From an uncultured Parabacteroides sp. (lineage in GTDB: Bacteria; Bacteroidota; Bacteroidia; Bacteroidales; Tannerellaceae), in assembly GCF_905196875.1 (NCBI RefSeq), contig NZ_CAJJWO010000047.1, positions 1 through 40,832 on the forward strand: a DNA stretch of 40,832 nt. Reading direction: 5' to 3'. Numbering within the stretch: the stretch's first letter is position 1; every line of letters begins with the position of its first letter. Both the position numbers and the translations under genes were made by a program. Positions 7,580 to 16,512 of the stretch are shown piece by piece. The notes beneath the pieces were generated by a model. The model did no database searches and was not told the origin of the DNA. It saw only the letters and a program-made list of their open reading frames with translations.

Positions 7580-8779
7580 ATGAAAAAGAAAGTTGTAGTA
7601 GCATTCAGCGGAGGTTTGGATACCTCTTTTACCGTCATGTACCTCGCCAAAGAAAAGGGTTATGAAGTATATGCAGCTTGTGCCAACACCGGAGGTTTCA
7701 GCGAAGAGCAGCTTAAACAGAATGAAGAAAACGCCTATAAACTGGGCGCAACTAAATATGTTACCATCGACGTAACAAAAGAATATTACGAAAAGAGTCT
7801 GAAATATATGGTATTCGGTAACGTGCTGCGTAACGGTACGTATCCTATCTCCGTTAGTTCGGAACGTATTTTCCAGGCTTTGGCGATCGCCCGTTATGCC
7901 AACGAGATCGGAGCAGACGCTATCGCTCACGGCTCGACAGGTGCCGGTAACGACCAGATCCGTTTCGACATGACGTTCATGGTGCTGGCTCCCAGCGTAG
8001 AGATCATCACCCTGACACGTGATATGGCGTTGACTCGTGACTACGAAATCAATTACCTGAAAGAAAACGGTTTCGAAGCTGACTTTACCAAACTGAAATA
8101 TTCTTATAACGTAGGTCTTTGGGGAACTTCCATCTGTGGAGGCGAGATCCTCGACTCAGCACAAGGTTTGCCCGAAAGCGCTTACCTGAAACAGGTAGAA
8201 AAGACCGGTAGCGAAGAACTGCGCATCGAATTCAAGAATGGTGAAATCCACGCCGTAAACGGTGAAGTATTCGAAGACAAGATCGCCGCTATCCAGAAAG
8301 TGGAAGAGATCGGCGCCGCTTACGGTATCGGCCGCGACATGCACGTAGGCGATACGATTATCGGTATCAAAGGACGTGTAGGTTTTGAAGCTGCTGCTCC
8401 AATGTTGATTATCGGTGCACACCGCTTCCTTGAAAAATATACATTGAGCAAATGGCAGCAGTACTGGAAAGACCAGGTAGCCAACTGGTACGGCATGTTC
8501 CTGCATGAAAGCCAGTACCTCGAACCGGTTATGCGCGATATCGAGGCCATGTTGCAGGAATCACAGCGTAACGTAAACGGTACGGCTATCCTCGAACTTC
8601 GCCCGCTTTCTTTCTCAACCGTCGGTGTTGAATCGAAAGACGACCTGGTGAAGACTAAATTCGGTGAATACGGCGAAATGCAGAAAGGCTGGACGGCAGA
8701 AGACGCGAAAGGCTTTATCAAAGTAACTTCCACACCGCTGCGTGTTTATTATAATAATCATAAGGACGAAGAAATATGA
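7580..8779 (+). CDS. argG: argininosuccinate synthase
   Basis: 399 residues, the usual length. ATP-pyrophosphatase P-loop AFSGGLDTS at 8-16, followed by the conserved AHGSTGAGNDQIRF block (citrulline/aspartate site) and the YNVGLWGTSICGGEILD region typical of the family. Catalyses citrulline + aspartate + ATP to argininosuccinate, the seventh step of arginine synthesis. The 65-bp gap upstream holds a repeated ATAAGGGAGACC element and a small palindrome (GTTTCGCGAAAC), neither a clear terminator. Ends overlapping argC by ATGA. Confidence 0.97.
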   Translation: MKKKVVVAFSGGLDTSFTVMYLAKEKGYEVYAACANTGGFSEEQLKQNEENAYKLGATKYVTIDVTKEYYEKSLKYMVFGNVLRNGTYPISVSSERIFQALAIARYANEIGADAIAHGSTGAGNDQIRFDMTFMVLAPSVEIITLTRDMALTRDYEINYLKENGFEADFTKLKYSYNVGLWGTSICGGEILDSAQGLPESAYLKQVEKTGSEELRIEFKNGEIHAVNGEVFEDKIAAIQKVEEIGAAYGIGRDMHVGDTIIGIKGRVGFEAAAPMLIIGAHRFLEKYTLSKWQQYWKDQVANWYGMFLHESQYLEPVMRDIEAMLQESQRNVNGTAILELRPLSFSTVGVESKDDLVKTKFGEYGEMQKGWTAEDAKGFIKVTSTPLRVYYNNHKDEEI

Positions 8780-9744
8780 TCAAGATCGGAATTATAGGTG
8801 GTGCGGGATATACGGCAGGCGAACTGATTCGCCTGCTGCTTAATCACCCGGACGCTGAGATTACATTTGTGAATAGTACCAGTAACGCCGGGAACCGGAT
8901 CACTGACGTTCATAGCGGCCTGTTCGGAGAAACCGACATGCGTTTTACCGACGAATTGCCACTGAACAGCATCGACCTTCTTTTCTTCTGTACCGCCCAC
9001 GGCGATACAAAGAAGTTCATGGAAAGCCATACTGTCCCCGAGAACGTAAAGATCATCGACCTCAGCATGGACTACCGTATCGAAAGCGACGAACACGATT
9101 TCGTTTACGGCTTGCCCGAACTGAACCGACGACGTATCTGCAACTCCCGACACATTGCCAACCCCGGTTGTTTTGCCACCTGTATCCAGTTAGCCGTTTT
9201 GCCGCTGGCCAAACACCTGATGCTGAATTCAGAGTTGCACGTCAATGCGATCACCGGATCGACAGGAGCCGGTGTTAAGCCTTCGTCGACTTCTCATTTC
9301 AGCTGGCGAAACGATAACATTTCGATCTATAAGCCGTTCACACACCAGCACCTGGCAGAGATCGGACAGAGCCTGCGCCAGTTGCAGAATAGTTTCGAAA
9401 GCAATATCAACTTCATACCGGTAAGGGGAAATTTCTCCCGTGGTATTTTTGCCACGACATATGTGGACTGTAAGGTTAGTCTGGAAGAGATCAAGCGTAT
9501 CTACGAAGAGTATTACGACGATCATTCTTTCACGTTCATTACAGATAAGAATCCGGACCTGAAACAGGTAGTAAACACAAACAAGTGTCTCCTGTATCTA
9601 CAGAAATATGATAACAAATTGCTGGTCGTATCCATGATCGACAACTTGTTGAAAGGCGCCAGCGGTCAGGCTGTGCATAATATGAACCTGCTGTTCGGTC
9701 TGGAAGAGACTGTAGGATTACATCTCAAACCGTCAGCATTTTAA
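8776..9744 (+). CDS. argC: N-acyl-gamma-glutamyl-phosphate reductase
   Basis: 322 residues; ATG overlaps the argG stop (ATGA), so translation is coupled. NAD(P)-binding start IGIIGGAGYTAGELIRLLLNHP and the active-site block HIANPGCFATCIQ with nucleophile Cys132; SMDYRIE and the AVHNMNLLFGL C-terminus are also typical. Reduces N-acylglutamyl 5-phosphate to the semialdehyde; in this lineage the acyl group is probably succinyl. Followed by a 69-bp gap with a perfect hairpin before argD. Confidence 0.95.
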   Translation: MIKIGIIGGAGYTAGELIRLLLNHPDAEITFVNSTSNAGNRITDVHSGLFGETDMRFTDELPLNSIDLLFFCTAHGDTKKFMESHTVPENVKIIDLSMDYRIESDEHDFVYGLPELNRRRICNSRHIANPGCFATCIQLAVLPLAKHLMLNSELHVNAITGSTGAGVKPSSTSHFSWRNDNISIYKPFTHQHLAEIGQSLRQLQNSFESNINFIPVRGNFSRGIFATTYVDCKVSLEEIKRIYEEYYDDHSFTFITDKNPDLKQVVNTNKCLLYLQKYDNKLLVVSMIDNLLKGASGQAVHNMNLLFGLEETVGLHLKPSAF

Positions 9745-9757
9745 TAATTAATCAATG

Positions 9758-9786
9758 TGCCAATTAAAGAACACTATTAATTGGCA
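9758..9786 (+). promoter_or_regulatory. hairpin between argC and argD
   Basis: TGCCAATTAA (9758-9767) and TTAATTGGCA (9777-9786) pair perfectly over 10 bp with a 9-nt loop; a partial extra copy of the right arm (AATTGGCAAATT) follows. No T-run, so not an ordinary terminator; it may protect or process the mRNA, or lower argD expression. Confidence 0.5.
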
Positions 9787-9813
9787 AATTGGCAAATTCA
9801 CACATTATTTATC

Positions 9814-10941
9814 ATGAAACTATTCGACGTATATCCTTTATTTAATATAGAGATCGTAAAAGGGAAAGGATGCCATGTATGGGATGCCGAAGGGACTGAA
9901 TACCTCGACCTGTACGGCGGCCATGCTGTAATCTCTGTCGGTCATAGCCACCCTACTTATGTAGCCGCTATCACCGATCAGGTGAACAAACTGGGATTCT
10001 ACTCCAACTCGGTTGTCAACAGCCTGCAACAAAAGCTGGCCGACAAACTGGGTAAGGCTTCCGGTTATGACGATTACTCTCTTTTCCTGATCAACTCAGG
10101 AGCTGAAGCAAATGAAAATGCTTTGAAACTGGCTTCATTCCATAACGGTAAAAAACGGGTAATCGCTTTCAAGCATGCTTTCCACGGCCGTACTTCCGCA
10201 GCGGTTCGCGTAACGGATAATCCGAAGATCATTGCTCCGGTCAATGAAGATCTGGCTGTTACTTACCTGCCGTTAAACGATGCGGCAGCTGTTGAAGCAG
10301 AGCTGCAAAAAGGAGATGTATCTTCTGTTATCATTGAAGGTATTCAGGGTGTCGGTGGTATCCAGCTTCCGACAGACGACTTTATGAAGGAGTTGCGTGC
10401 TTTGTGTACCAAGTATGAAGCCTGTCTGATCCTGGATGAAATCCAATCGGGTTACGGACGTAGCGGTAAGTTCTTCGCTCACCAATATGCCGGAATTAAA
10501 CCGGATCTGATTACAGTAGCCAAAGGTATCGGCAACGGTTTCCCGATGAGCGGTTTGTTGATCAGCCCGATGTTCAAGCCTGTTTACGGTATGTTGGGAA
10601 CTACTTTCGGTGGTAACCATCTGGCTTGCGCCGCTGCTATCGCCGTATTAGACATCATGGAAAATGAAAAATTGATCGACAATGCAGCAAAAGTAGGGAA
10701 TTTCCTGATCGAAGAATTACACAAACTTCCGGGTATCAAAGAGATCCGTGGCCGTGGCCTGATGATCGGTATCGAATTCGAAGAGTCGATCAAGGAGGTA
10801 CGTGGTAAACTGCTGTTCGAAGAAAAGGTATTTACAGGTGTTGCCGGAACCAATACGATCCGTCTGCTTCCGCCGCTTTGCCTGACAATGGACGAGGCAA
10901 AAGATTTCCTTGCCCGTTTCAAGAAAGTTCTTAATGCTTAA
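9814..10941 (+). CDS. argD: N-acylornithine aminotransferase (class III)
   Basis: 375 residues from ATG at 9814; the upstream TTG reading starts inside the intergenic hairpin. Class III PLP aminotransferase: NSGAEANENALK (94-105) for cofactor phosphate, KHAFHGRT (120-127), the Asp208 motif ILDEIQSGYGRSG, PLP lysine Lys237 in VAKGIGNG, and TTFGGNHLACAAA. Converts N-acylglutamate semialdehyde to N-acylornithine; N-succinylornithine is the likely substrate in Bacteroidetes, though the family also accepts acetyl forms. Last gene of the operon, followed 18 bp later by a strong terminator. argB, argF', argE and argH are not in the window. Confidence 0.93.
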   Translation: MKLFDVYPLFNIEIVKGKGCHVWDAEGTEYLDLYGGHAVISVGHSHPTYVAAITDQVNKLGFYSNSVVNSLQQKLADKLGKASGYDDYSLFLINSGAEANENALKLASFHNGKKRVIAFKHAFHGRTSAAVRVTDNPKIIAPVNEDLAVTYLPLNDAAAVEAELQKGDVSSVIIEGIQGVGGIQLPTDDFMKELRALCTKYEACLILDEIQSGYGRSGKFFAHQYAGIKPDLITVAKGIGNGFPMSGLLISPMFKPVYGMLGTTFGGNHLACAAAIAVLDIMENEKLIDNAAKVGNFLIEELHKLPGIKEIRGRGLMIGIEFEESIKEVRGKLLFEEKVFTGVAGTNTIRLLPPLCLTMDEAKDFLARFKKVLNA

Positions 10942-10959
10942 TTAGTTCTTTATTATAAA

Positions 10960-10998
10960 AAGAATGCCGCCAACGGAGTTTCCGAAGGCGGCATTCTT
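10960..10998. terminator. bidirectional terminator, argD / FKBP gene
   Basis: Perfect 12-bp stem AAGAATGCCGCC / GGCGGCATTCTT with a 15-nt loop, followed by GCTTTATTT on the plus strand and TTATAATAAAG on the minus strand. It serves the convergent argD and FKBP genes. Confidence 0.8.
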
Positions 10999-11001
10999 GC
11001 T

Positions 11002-11517
11002 TTATTTAGCTTCTTCGACCCTATAGTTAAATATCAGAGTAGAACCAAAAGGTATCCCTCCCATACCTAACTGAAAATCATAACCTAAAGTAGAAGGTAA
11101 AATTGCTTCGATAGAATCACCGACCGAAGTCTCAAGAATAACACCTTTCAAGCCTGTTATCAGTTCACCTACAACAAAATTTTCAGTTATTTTATTCTGG
11201 AATGTTGTTCCATCAATATAATGTCCTTCCAAAGCAAAATTCAAATTACTACTGCTTGTCGGATATTTAGGTGTTTCAGCTTTTCTGTCAATAATCCGAT
11301 ATAAAGTAGTATCTCCATACTTCACCAATTGTTCATAAACCAATTCTCCATTCTCGTCTTTCTCCAGTTTCTTCTCACGGATATACTCGCGGTTCTTCTC
11401 ATAATGAGCAATCTGCTCCGGAGTCAACTCAAATTTGTTGTCATCGTTATTATCACAAGCGGTAAACATACTCAACATCACCATCGCAGAACATGCGACT
11501 GCATAAATAGATCTCAT
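11002..11517 (-). CDS. FKBP-type peptidyl-prolyl isomerase lipoprotein
   Basis: 171 residues. Lipoprotein signal ending MLSMFTAC (Cys21), then an acidic DNNDDNKF linker of the type that follows lipid cysteines of Bacteroidetes surface lipoproteins, a charged helical region with EKNREYIREKKLEKDENG (about 39-56), and a C-terminal FKBP domain with GTTFQN, VVGELITGLKGVILETSVGD and the closing PFGSTLIFNYRVEE. Likely a periplasmic or surface proline isomerase/chaperone. Single-gene transcript with a -7 box at 11557-11564; divergent from dpp4. Confidence 0.82.
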   Translation of the reverse strand: MRSIYAVACSAMVMLSMFTACDNNDDNKFELTPEQIAHYEKNREYIREKKLEKDENGELVYEQLVKYGDTTLYRIIDRKAETPKYPTSSSNLNFALEGHYIDGTTFQNKITENFVVGELITGLKGVILETSVGDSIEAILPSTLGYDFQLGMGGIPFGSTLIFNYRVEEAK

Positions 11518-11556
11518 TCTTCGATTTTATTTTATTATTAAATTCTTTTGAAGCCG

Positions 11557-11564
11557 CAAAGATA
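11557..11564 (-). promoter_or_regulatory. -7 box of the FKBP gene promoter
   Basis: Minus-strand TATCTTTG fits TAnnTTTG, 39 bp before the FKBP ATG. No -33 box at standard spacing. Confidence 0.5.
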
Positions 11565-11582
11565 ATAATAAAGAGTTTCCGC

Positions 11583-11613
11583 TTTGTTATCTCAAAGAAC
11601 TTTACGTTATTTG
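11583..11613 (+). promoter_or_regulatory. promoter of the dpp4-mscS transcript
   Basis: TTTG at 11583-11586, a 19-bp spacer, then GTTATTTG at 11606-11613. Spacing is exactly that of Bacteroidetes -33/-7 promoters; the -7 keeps TTTG but not the leading TA. The predicted leader before the ATG at 11644 is about 25 nt. Confidence 0.4.
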
Positions 11614-11643
11614 CATAGATAGAAACAAACACAATAAATACAA

Positions 11644-13878
11644 ATGAAACTAAATAAACTATTTGTTGCCGCCGCTATTACTATATGTTGCAGCAGTTTG
11701 TGTACCGCTCAGAAATCACTTAATTTAGAAGAGGTACTTAGTGGAAAACTTATCCAGACCAAAGGCGTAGGAGCCATGAACTGGCTGAAAGACGGCGAAC
11801 GCTACAGCCGTCTGGAACAAAACAAGGAAGAAGGAGGAATGGATGTCGTAGCCTACCGTGCCAAAGACAATGCCCGTGAAGTAATTATCCCATCTAGTAT
11901 GTTTACAGATAAATCGACCGGCAAGAAGATTGCCATGGGAAGACTATCATGGAGTAACGACAACGATAAAGTCCTAATATTCAACAATACGAAACGTGTA
12001 TGGCGATATGATACCCGCGGCGATTATTGGGTGCTTTCCCTACATGACGGCAACCTGCGTCAATTGGGTAAAGGCCTGCCCGAATCATCCATGATGTTTG
12101 CCAAATTCTCCCCCGACGGAACAAGAGTAGCCTACGTTTCCGACAACAATCTTTATGTAGAAGATATAAACTCCGGTAAAAAAATCCAGTTGACCAGCGA
12201 CGGAAGCCAAACCATCGTTAACGGTACATTCGACTGGGTATATGAAGAAGAATTCAGTTGCCGCGACGGTTTCCGCTGGAGCCCGGACGGCAAATACATA
12301 GCCTACTGGCAGAGTGATACGGAAGGTACCGGCGTATTCGACATCATCAACAATGTCGACTCCATCTATCCCACCATCCTGCATTTCCCCTATCCGAAAG
12401 CAGGCACCGCCAATTCGGCCGTTAAAGTGGGGTATATCCCGGCTGAAGGCGGAACGACCACCTGGATCGACATTCCGGGCGATCCCCGTAACAACTACAT
12501 TCCACGCATGGATTTCATTCCGGAAAGCAACGAACTGTTTATCCAACAGCTAAACAGGGAGCAGAACACCAATAAAGTATGGATTGCCAAAATAGGTAGT
12601 GCCACACCGGAAAATATCTTTACAGATAAAGATGCCGCCTGGCTGGATACAAACGATAACATCCTGTGGCTGAAAAACAATCGATACTTTACCTGGGAAA
12701 GCGAACGGAGCGGATGGCGTCATCTGTATCGCGTGAGCCGTGACGGAAAAGAGATCGTTCCTGTCACAAAAGGTGATTTCGATTATATCGAGCCGGTAGG
12801 AACCGATTTACAGAAAGGTTTGGTTTATTTTATTGCTTCACCGGAAAACTATACACAACGTTACCTGTACAGTGCAAACCTGTTCGGCAAAGGCGAAGTA
12901 AAACGCCTCAGCCCGAAAAGCCAACCCGGACAACACCGTTATAATATGTCGCCGACCGGAAAATGGGCGGTACATACCTGGAGCAACTCGGTAACTCCGC
13001 CGGTAATCGACATGGTTTCATTCCCTAAAAACCAGTCTGTACGTATCATCGAAGATAATGCAAAAGCCAAAGAACAATACGACGCGCTGGGACTGAACCC
13101 GAAAGAATTTGTCAAAGCGAAGTCAGGCGATCTGGAACTGGATGTATGCATGATCAAACCGGTCGACTTCGACCCGTCGAAGAAATATCCGGTGATCATC
13201 GAAGTCTATGGTGAACCGGCCGGATCGACTGTGCAGGACTCATGGGGTGGCGGCGACCTGTGGAACCAGTATATGGTTAACCAGGGATATATCTACGTCA
13301 GCATCGAAAACCGAGGAGCCAACGCACCGCGCGGACGCGAGTGGCGTAAATGTATCTATGGCGAAGTCGGTACATTCGCTTCGGAAGACCAGGCGCGGGG
13401 CATACAAGACCTGGCTAAACAATTTTCATTCATCGATCCGGCCCGCATCGGTATCAACGGATGGAGCGGCGGCGGTAGCCAGACACTGAACTGCATGTTC
13501 CGCTACCCGGATGTATTCCACACCGGTATCGCGATCGCCTTTGTCGCCGACCAGCGGCTGTATGACACTGTCTATCAGGAACGCTATATGAACACCCCGC
13601 AGAACAATCCGGAAGGTTACCGCAAAGGCTCTCCTATTTCATACACCGAAGGATTGAAAGGAAACTTACTGCTGATACATGGAACCGGAGACGATAACGT
13701 ACATTACCAGAACTGCGAAATGCTGGTAAACGAACTGGTGAAACACGGAAAGATATTCAGCCAGATCAGTTACCCGATGCGTAGCCACGGAATCTATGAA
13801 CGCGAAGGTACGACATTGCATCTGCGGAAAAGCATGGCCGACTACTGGTTGAAACATTTACCGGCCGGAGGCAAATAA
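11644..13878 (+). CDS. dipeptidyl peptidase IV (S9 family)
   Basis: 744 residues. Signal peptide 1-22, N-terminal eight-bladed propeller, C-terminal alpha/beta hydrolase. Diagnostic residues: substrate N-terminus clamp DWVYEEEF (Glu201-203), nucleophile Ser608 in GWSGGG, Asp683 in HGTGDDNVH, His715 in PMRSHGIYE. Length and motifs match bacterial DPP IV, which removes X-Pro (X-Ala) dipeptides from peptide N-termini in the periplasm. Gut Bacteroides homologues are known to act on host peptides such as incretins, but that is family knowledge, not shown here. The mscS-like gene follows after 35 bp with no terminator, so they are probably co-transcribed. Confidence 0.93.
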   Translation: MKLNKLFVAAAITICCSSLCTAQKSLNLEEVLSGKLIQTKGVGAMNWLKDGERYSRLEQNKEEGGMDVVAYRAKDNAREVIIPSSMFTDKSTGKKIAMGRLSWSNDNDKVLIFNNTKRVWRYDTRGDYWVLSLHDGNLRQLGKGLPESSMMFAKFSPDGTRVAYVSDNNLYVEDINSGKKIQLTSDGSQTIVNGTFDWVYEEEFSCRDGFRWSPDGKYIAYWQSDTEGTGVFDIINNVDSIYPTILHFPYPKAGTANSAVKVGYIPAEGGTTTWIDIPGDPRNNYIPRMDFIPESNELFIQQLNREQNTNKVWIAKIGSATPENIFTDKDAAWLDTNDNILWLKNNRYFTWESERSGWRHLYRVSRDGKEIVPVTKGDFDYIEPVGTDLQKGLVYFIASPENYTQRYLYSANLFGKGEVKRLSPKSQPGQHRYNMSPTGKWAVHTWSNSVTPPVIDMVSFPKNQSVRIIEDNAKAKEQYDALGLNPKEFVKAKSGDLELDVCMIKPVDFDPSKKYPVIIEVYGEPAGSTVQDSWGGGDLWNQYMVNQGYIYVSIENRGANAPRGREWRKCIYGEVGTFASEDQARGIQDLAKQFSFIDPARIGINGWSGGGSQTLNCMFRYPDVFHTGIAIAFVADQRLYDTVYQERYMNTPQNNPEGYRKGSPISYTEGLKGNLLLIHGTGDDNVHYQNCEMLVNELVKHGKIFSQISYPMRSHGIYEREGTTLHLRKSMADYWLKHLPAGGK

Positions 13879-13913
13879 ATACGAACAATTAAAAGTATAG
13901 AGTAAAAAACACT

Positions 13914-15773
13914 ATGAAACGTTTGATGTTATGCATTGCCGTAATCTCGGCAATATTCCTTATGCCGGCACGGGCCACATCACAGATCCGGGAAAAGGCA
14001 GAAGGGTTACTGAATGCTGTTATTACAGAGAACAAAACGAATGAAACAACGGCCGACTCATCAGCGATAAACGCTGATGAGAAACGTCGGCAGGATTCTG
14101 TCCGGATGCAAGAGTTGGAGCTCCAGTTGCAGGAAATGAAGTTGAACGAGATAGTCCTCCGAACCGAACTGAATGATGCGCTGAATATGCACATCACCAG
14201 CGATTCGCTGAAGAGAGAGGAACAACGCCACAGTATCGACTCATTACGAACGCTGACTCCCGGCGTACCTCTCATCATCGACGACGATACCCTCCTCACC
14301 TTTTATGCCAAAAGAGGAGGAGTATCCGCCCACGATCGGGCAGAGAATGCAGTTAATATGATCCTGAAAATAGGTAAAGACCTCAGCCTGAAAACAGATT
14401 CCGTACATCTGTTCAGCAGCGAATACCAGACAGATATCATGTATGGGGAAAAAGTGATACTAAGTGTCACAGACCAGGACGCCCTTTGGTTAAATACAGA
14501 AAGAGAAGAACTTGCCGCAAAATATCAATCCGTAGTCAACGCTAAGATCGTATCGTTGAAAAAAGAACACGGCATACTTCAAATGGTCAAACGGGTAGCT
14601 CTGTTCGTTCTCGTACTGGTAGTACAGTATCTTTTATTCAAGCTGACTAACTACCTGTTTAAGAAACTACGCAGAAAGATCATCTGGCTAAAACAGAACA
14701 AGCTCCATTCCATAACCATACGCGATTACGAATTTCTGGACACCCATCGGCAAGGCAGGATACTCATATTCCTGAATAATATCCTGCGTTATATCGTATT
14801 GCTGATACAGCTTATGTTCAGTGTCCCGATGCTGTTCGCTATATTCCCACAAACGGAGAATCTGGCAATGAGACTGTTCACGTATATTATCGAACCAATT
14901 AAAATGGTTCTTAAATCGGTTATTGAATATATCCCCAATCTGTTCATTATCATTGTTATCTACTACTGTGTAAAATATATCATCAAAGGTATCCAATACA
15001 TAGCCAACGAGATTGAAAGTGAAAAGCTAAAGATCACCGGGTTCTATCCGGACTGGGCGCAACCCTCTTTCAATATCATACGTTTCCTGTTGTACGCTTT
15101 CATGATTGCAATGATCTATCCTTACCTGCCGGGCTCCGACTCCGGCGTATTCCAGGGGATATCGGTCTTCGTCGGACTGATCGTATCGCTGGGATCGAGC
15201 ACGGTGATCGGAAATATCATCGCAGGTCTGGTCATTACCTATATGCGCCCGTTCAAACTGGGCGACCGCATCAAGTTAAACGAGACAACCGGCAACGTGA
15301 TCGAGAAAACTCCGTTCGTGACACGTATCCGTACGCCCAAGAACGAAGTGGTTACGATCCCCAACTCCTTTATCATGTCGTCACATACGGTTAACTATAG
15401 TGCTTCCGCCCGTCAGTTCGGATTGATCATCCACACCACGGTAACGATCGGTTACGATGTTCCCTGGAGACAGGTACATCAATTGCTTATCGATGCCGCA
15501 AGGTCTACCCCGGGTGTACTCTCTCATCCGAAACCGTTCGTGCTGGAAACAGAATTGCAGGATTATTATCCTTGCTACCAGATCAATGCCTATATAAAGG
15601 AAGCCGATCAGCTGGCCCAGATAACTTCCGACCTGCACCAACAGATACAGGATACCTTCAACGAAGCCGGGGTAGAAATCATGTCGCCCCATTATTTTGC
15701 CGGACGCGACGGAAGTGCGACCACCATCCCTTCCGAATATCTGCAACGCCCCGACGAGCCGGATAAAAAGTAA
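13914..15773 (+). CDS. MscS-family mechanosensitive channel with periplasmic domain
   Basis: 619 residues: signal peptide (1-24), a charged coiled-coil-prone periplasmic region (about 30-220, rich in Glu/Gln/Lys), several membrane helices (about 225-245, 285-320, 340-362, 385-405), then the pore helix and beta domain of MscS: GLIVSLGSSTVIGNIIAGLVI (about 424-444), RPFKLGDRIKLN, and the TPKNEVVTIPNSFIMSS signature. The large N-terminal extension resembles the MscK/YbdG/YnaI type rather than minimal MscS. Opens under membrane tension at hypo-osmotic shock. Shares a transcript with dpp4; ends in a strong terminator. Confidence 0.88.
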   Translation: MKRLMLCIAVISAIFLMPARATSQIREKAEGLLNAVITENKTNETTADSSAINADEKRRQDSVRMQELELQLQEMKLNEIVLRTELNDALNMHITSDSLKREEQRHSIDSLRTLTPGVPLIIDDDTLLTFYAKRGGVSAHDRAENAVNMILKIGKDLSLKTDSVHLFSSEYQTDIMYGEKVILSVTDQDALWLNTEREELAAKYQSVVNAKIVSLKKEHGILQMVKRVALFVLVLVVQYLLFKLTNYLFKKLRRKIIWLKQNKLHSITIRDYEFLDTHRQGRILIFLNNILRYIVLLIQLMFSVPMLFAIFPQTENLAMRLFTYIIEPIKMVLKSVIEYIPNLFIIIVIYYCVKYIIKGIQYIANEIESEKLKITGFYPDWAQPSFNIIRFLLYAFMIAMIYPYLPGSDSGVFQGISVFVGLIVSLGSSTVIGNIIAGLVITYMRPFKLGDRIKLNETTGNVIEKTPFVTRIRTPKNEVVTIPNSFIMSSHTVNYSASARQFGLIIHTTVTIGYDVPWRQVHQLLIDAARSTPGVLSHPKPFVLETELQDYYPCYQINAYIKEADQLAQITSDLHQQIQDTFNEAGVEIMSPHYFAGRDGSATTIPSEYLQRPDEPDKK

Positions 15774-15796
15774 GAAACAGCCTGTTATATAGTTAA

Positions 15797-15834
15797 AAAA
15801 GTCCTCCTGCAAAACAAAATGCAGGGGGACTTTT
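15797..15834 (+). terminator. terminator after mscS-like gene
   Basis: 15-bp stem with one wobble pair: AAAAGTCCTCCTGCA (15797-15811) against TGCAGGGGGACTTTT (15820-15834), loop AAACAAAA, T-run built into the stem end. Confidence 0.8.
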
Positions 15835-15871
15835 GTTATATCCGCAAAGTCACTAATAAAAATGCACAAAA

Positions 15872-16429
15872 ATGAAAAAGTATTTTATCGCAGTAGCAGC
15901 TCTGGCTTTATTAGCTGCATGTAGCGGGAAGAAAACAGCCGAACCCGCTCTGATTGAGGAAGAAAGTGTCGCAGTAGCAGAAGCAATACCCGACGCACCG
16001 GTTTTGCCTGAAGTAACAGGAAAAACTACTAAGCCTATGAATATGCGTGATTCACTGAAAGTTGATCCCAAAAAGGGAGCTGTTATTCAGAAAAAATATA
16101 AGGGAACATTCCCCGCTGCAGATGGTCCCGGCATCGTTTATGACCTGACTTTATATTATCAGCAAGATAGCGAAGATGGTGTTTACGAAATGGATGCCAC
16201 TTATCTGGAAGCAGAAAACGGACAGGATAAAACATTCTCTTCTACCGGTAAACGCCAGGTAAAACATGGCACCCCTGCCAACTCTGAAGCAGTCGTTTAC
16301 GAATTGATCCCAAGCGATGGAAGTATGACATTCTATTTCCAGGCAGAAGGCGACAGTTTGACACTATTGAATCAGGAATTACAAAAGGCTGCATCAGATC
16401 TGAATTACACTCTGACGCTCGTTCCATAA
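15872..16429 (+). CDS. NlpE-like lipoprotein lacking the metal cysteines
   Basis: 185 residues. Lipoprotein signal MKKYFIAVAALALLAAC (Cys17), a proline/glutamate-rich linker (to about 65), then an NlpE N-terminal-type beta domain: KGTFPAADGPGIVYDLTLYYQ, which aligns with the family pattern G-x-L-P-C-A-D-C-x-G-I. Both cysteines of that CADC motif are replaced (AADG), so copper or surface-sensing roles based on those cysteines are not expected. In E. coli NlpE links outer-membrane lipoprotein transport and adhesion to Cpx; no Cpx system is known in Bacteroidales and the function here is open. Its own terminator follows. Confidence 0.7.
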   Translation: MKKYFIAVAALALLAACSGKKTAEPALIEEESVAVAEAIPDAPVLPEVTGKTTKPMNMRDSLKVDPKKGAVIQKKYKGTFPAADGPGIVYDLTLYYQQDSEDGVYEMDATYLEAENGQDKTFSSTGKRQVKHGTPANSEAVVYELIPSDGSMTFYFQAEGDSLTLLNQELQKAASDLNYTLTLVP

Positions 16430-16453
16430 AGAAACACATCTTTGTATAAATAG

Positions 16454-16492
16454 AAAAGAGGCACCCCAACTCCTACCGGGAATGCCTCTTTT
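16454..16492. terminator. bidirectional terminator between the NlpE-like gene and the C1 peptidase
   Basis: AAAAGAGGCA (16454-16463) and TGCCTCTTTT (16483-16492) pair perfectly over 10 bp; A/T tracts at both ends allow termination for both convergent genes. Confidence 0.75.
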
Positions 16493-16512
16493 CGTTTGTA
16501 TAAAATCGGTAA

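Noticed and set aside
7190..7930. Minus-strand ORF of 246 codons across the GNAT and argG genes
   Set aside because: Antisense shadow of two recognised arginine genes with no domain of its own.
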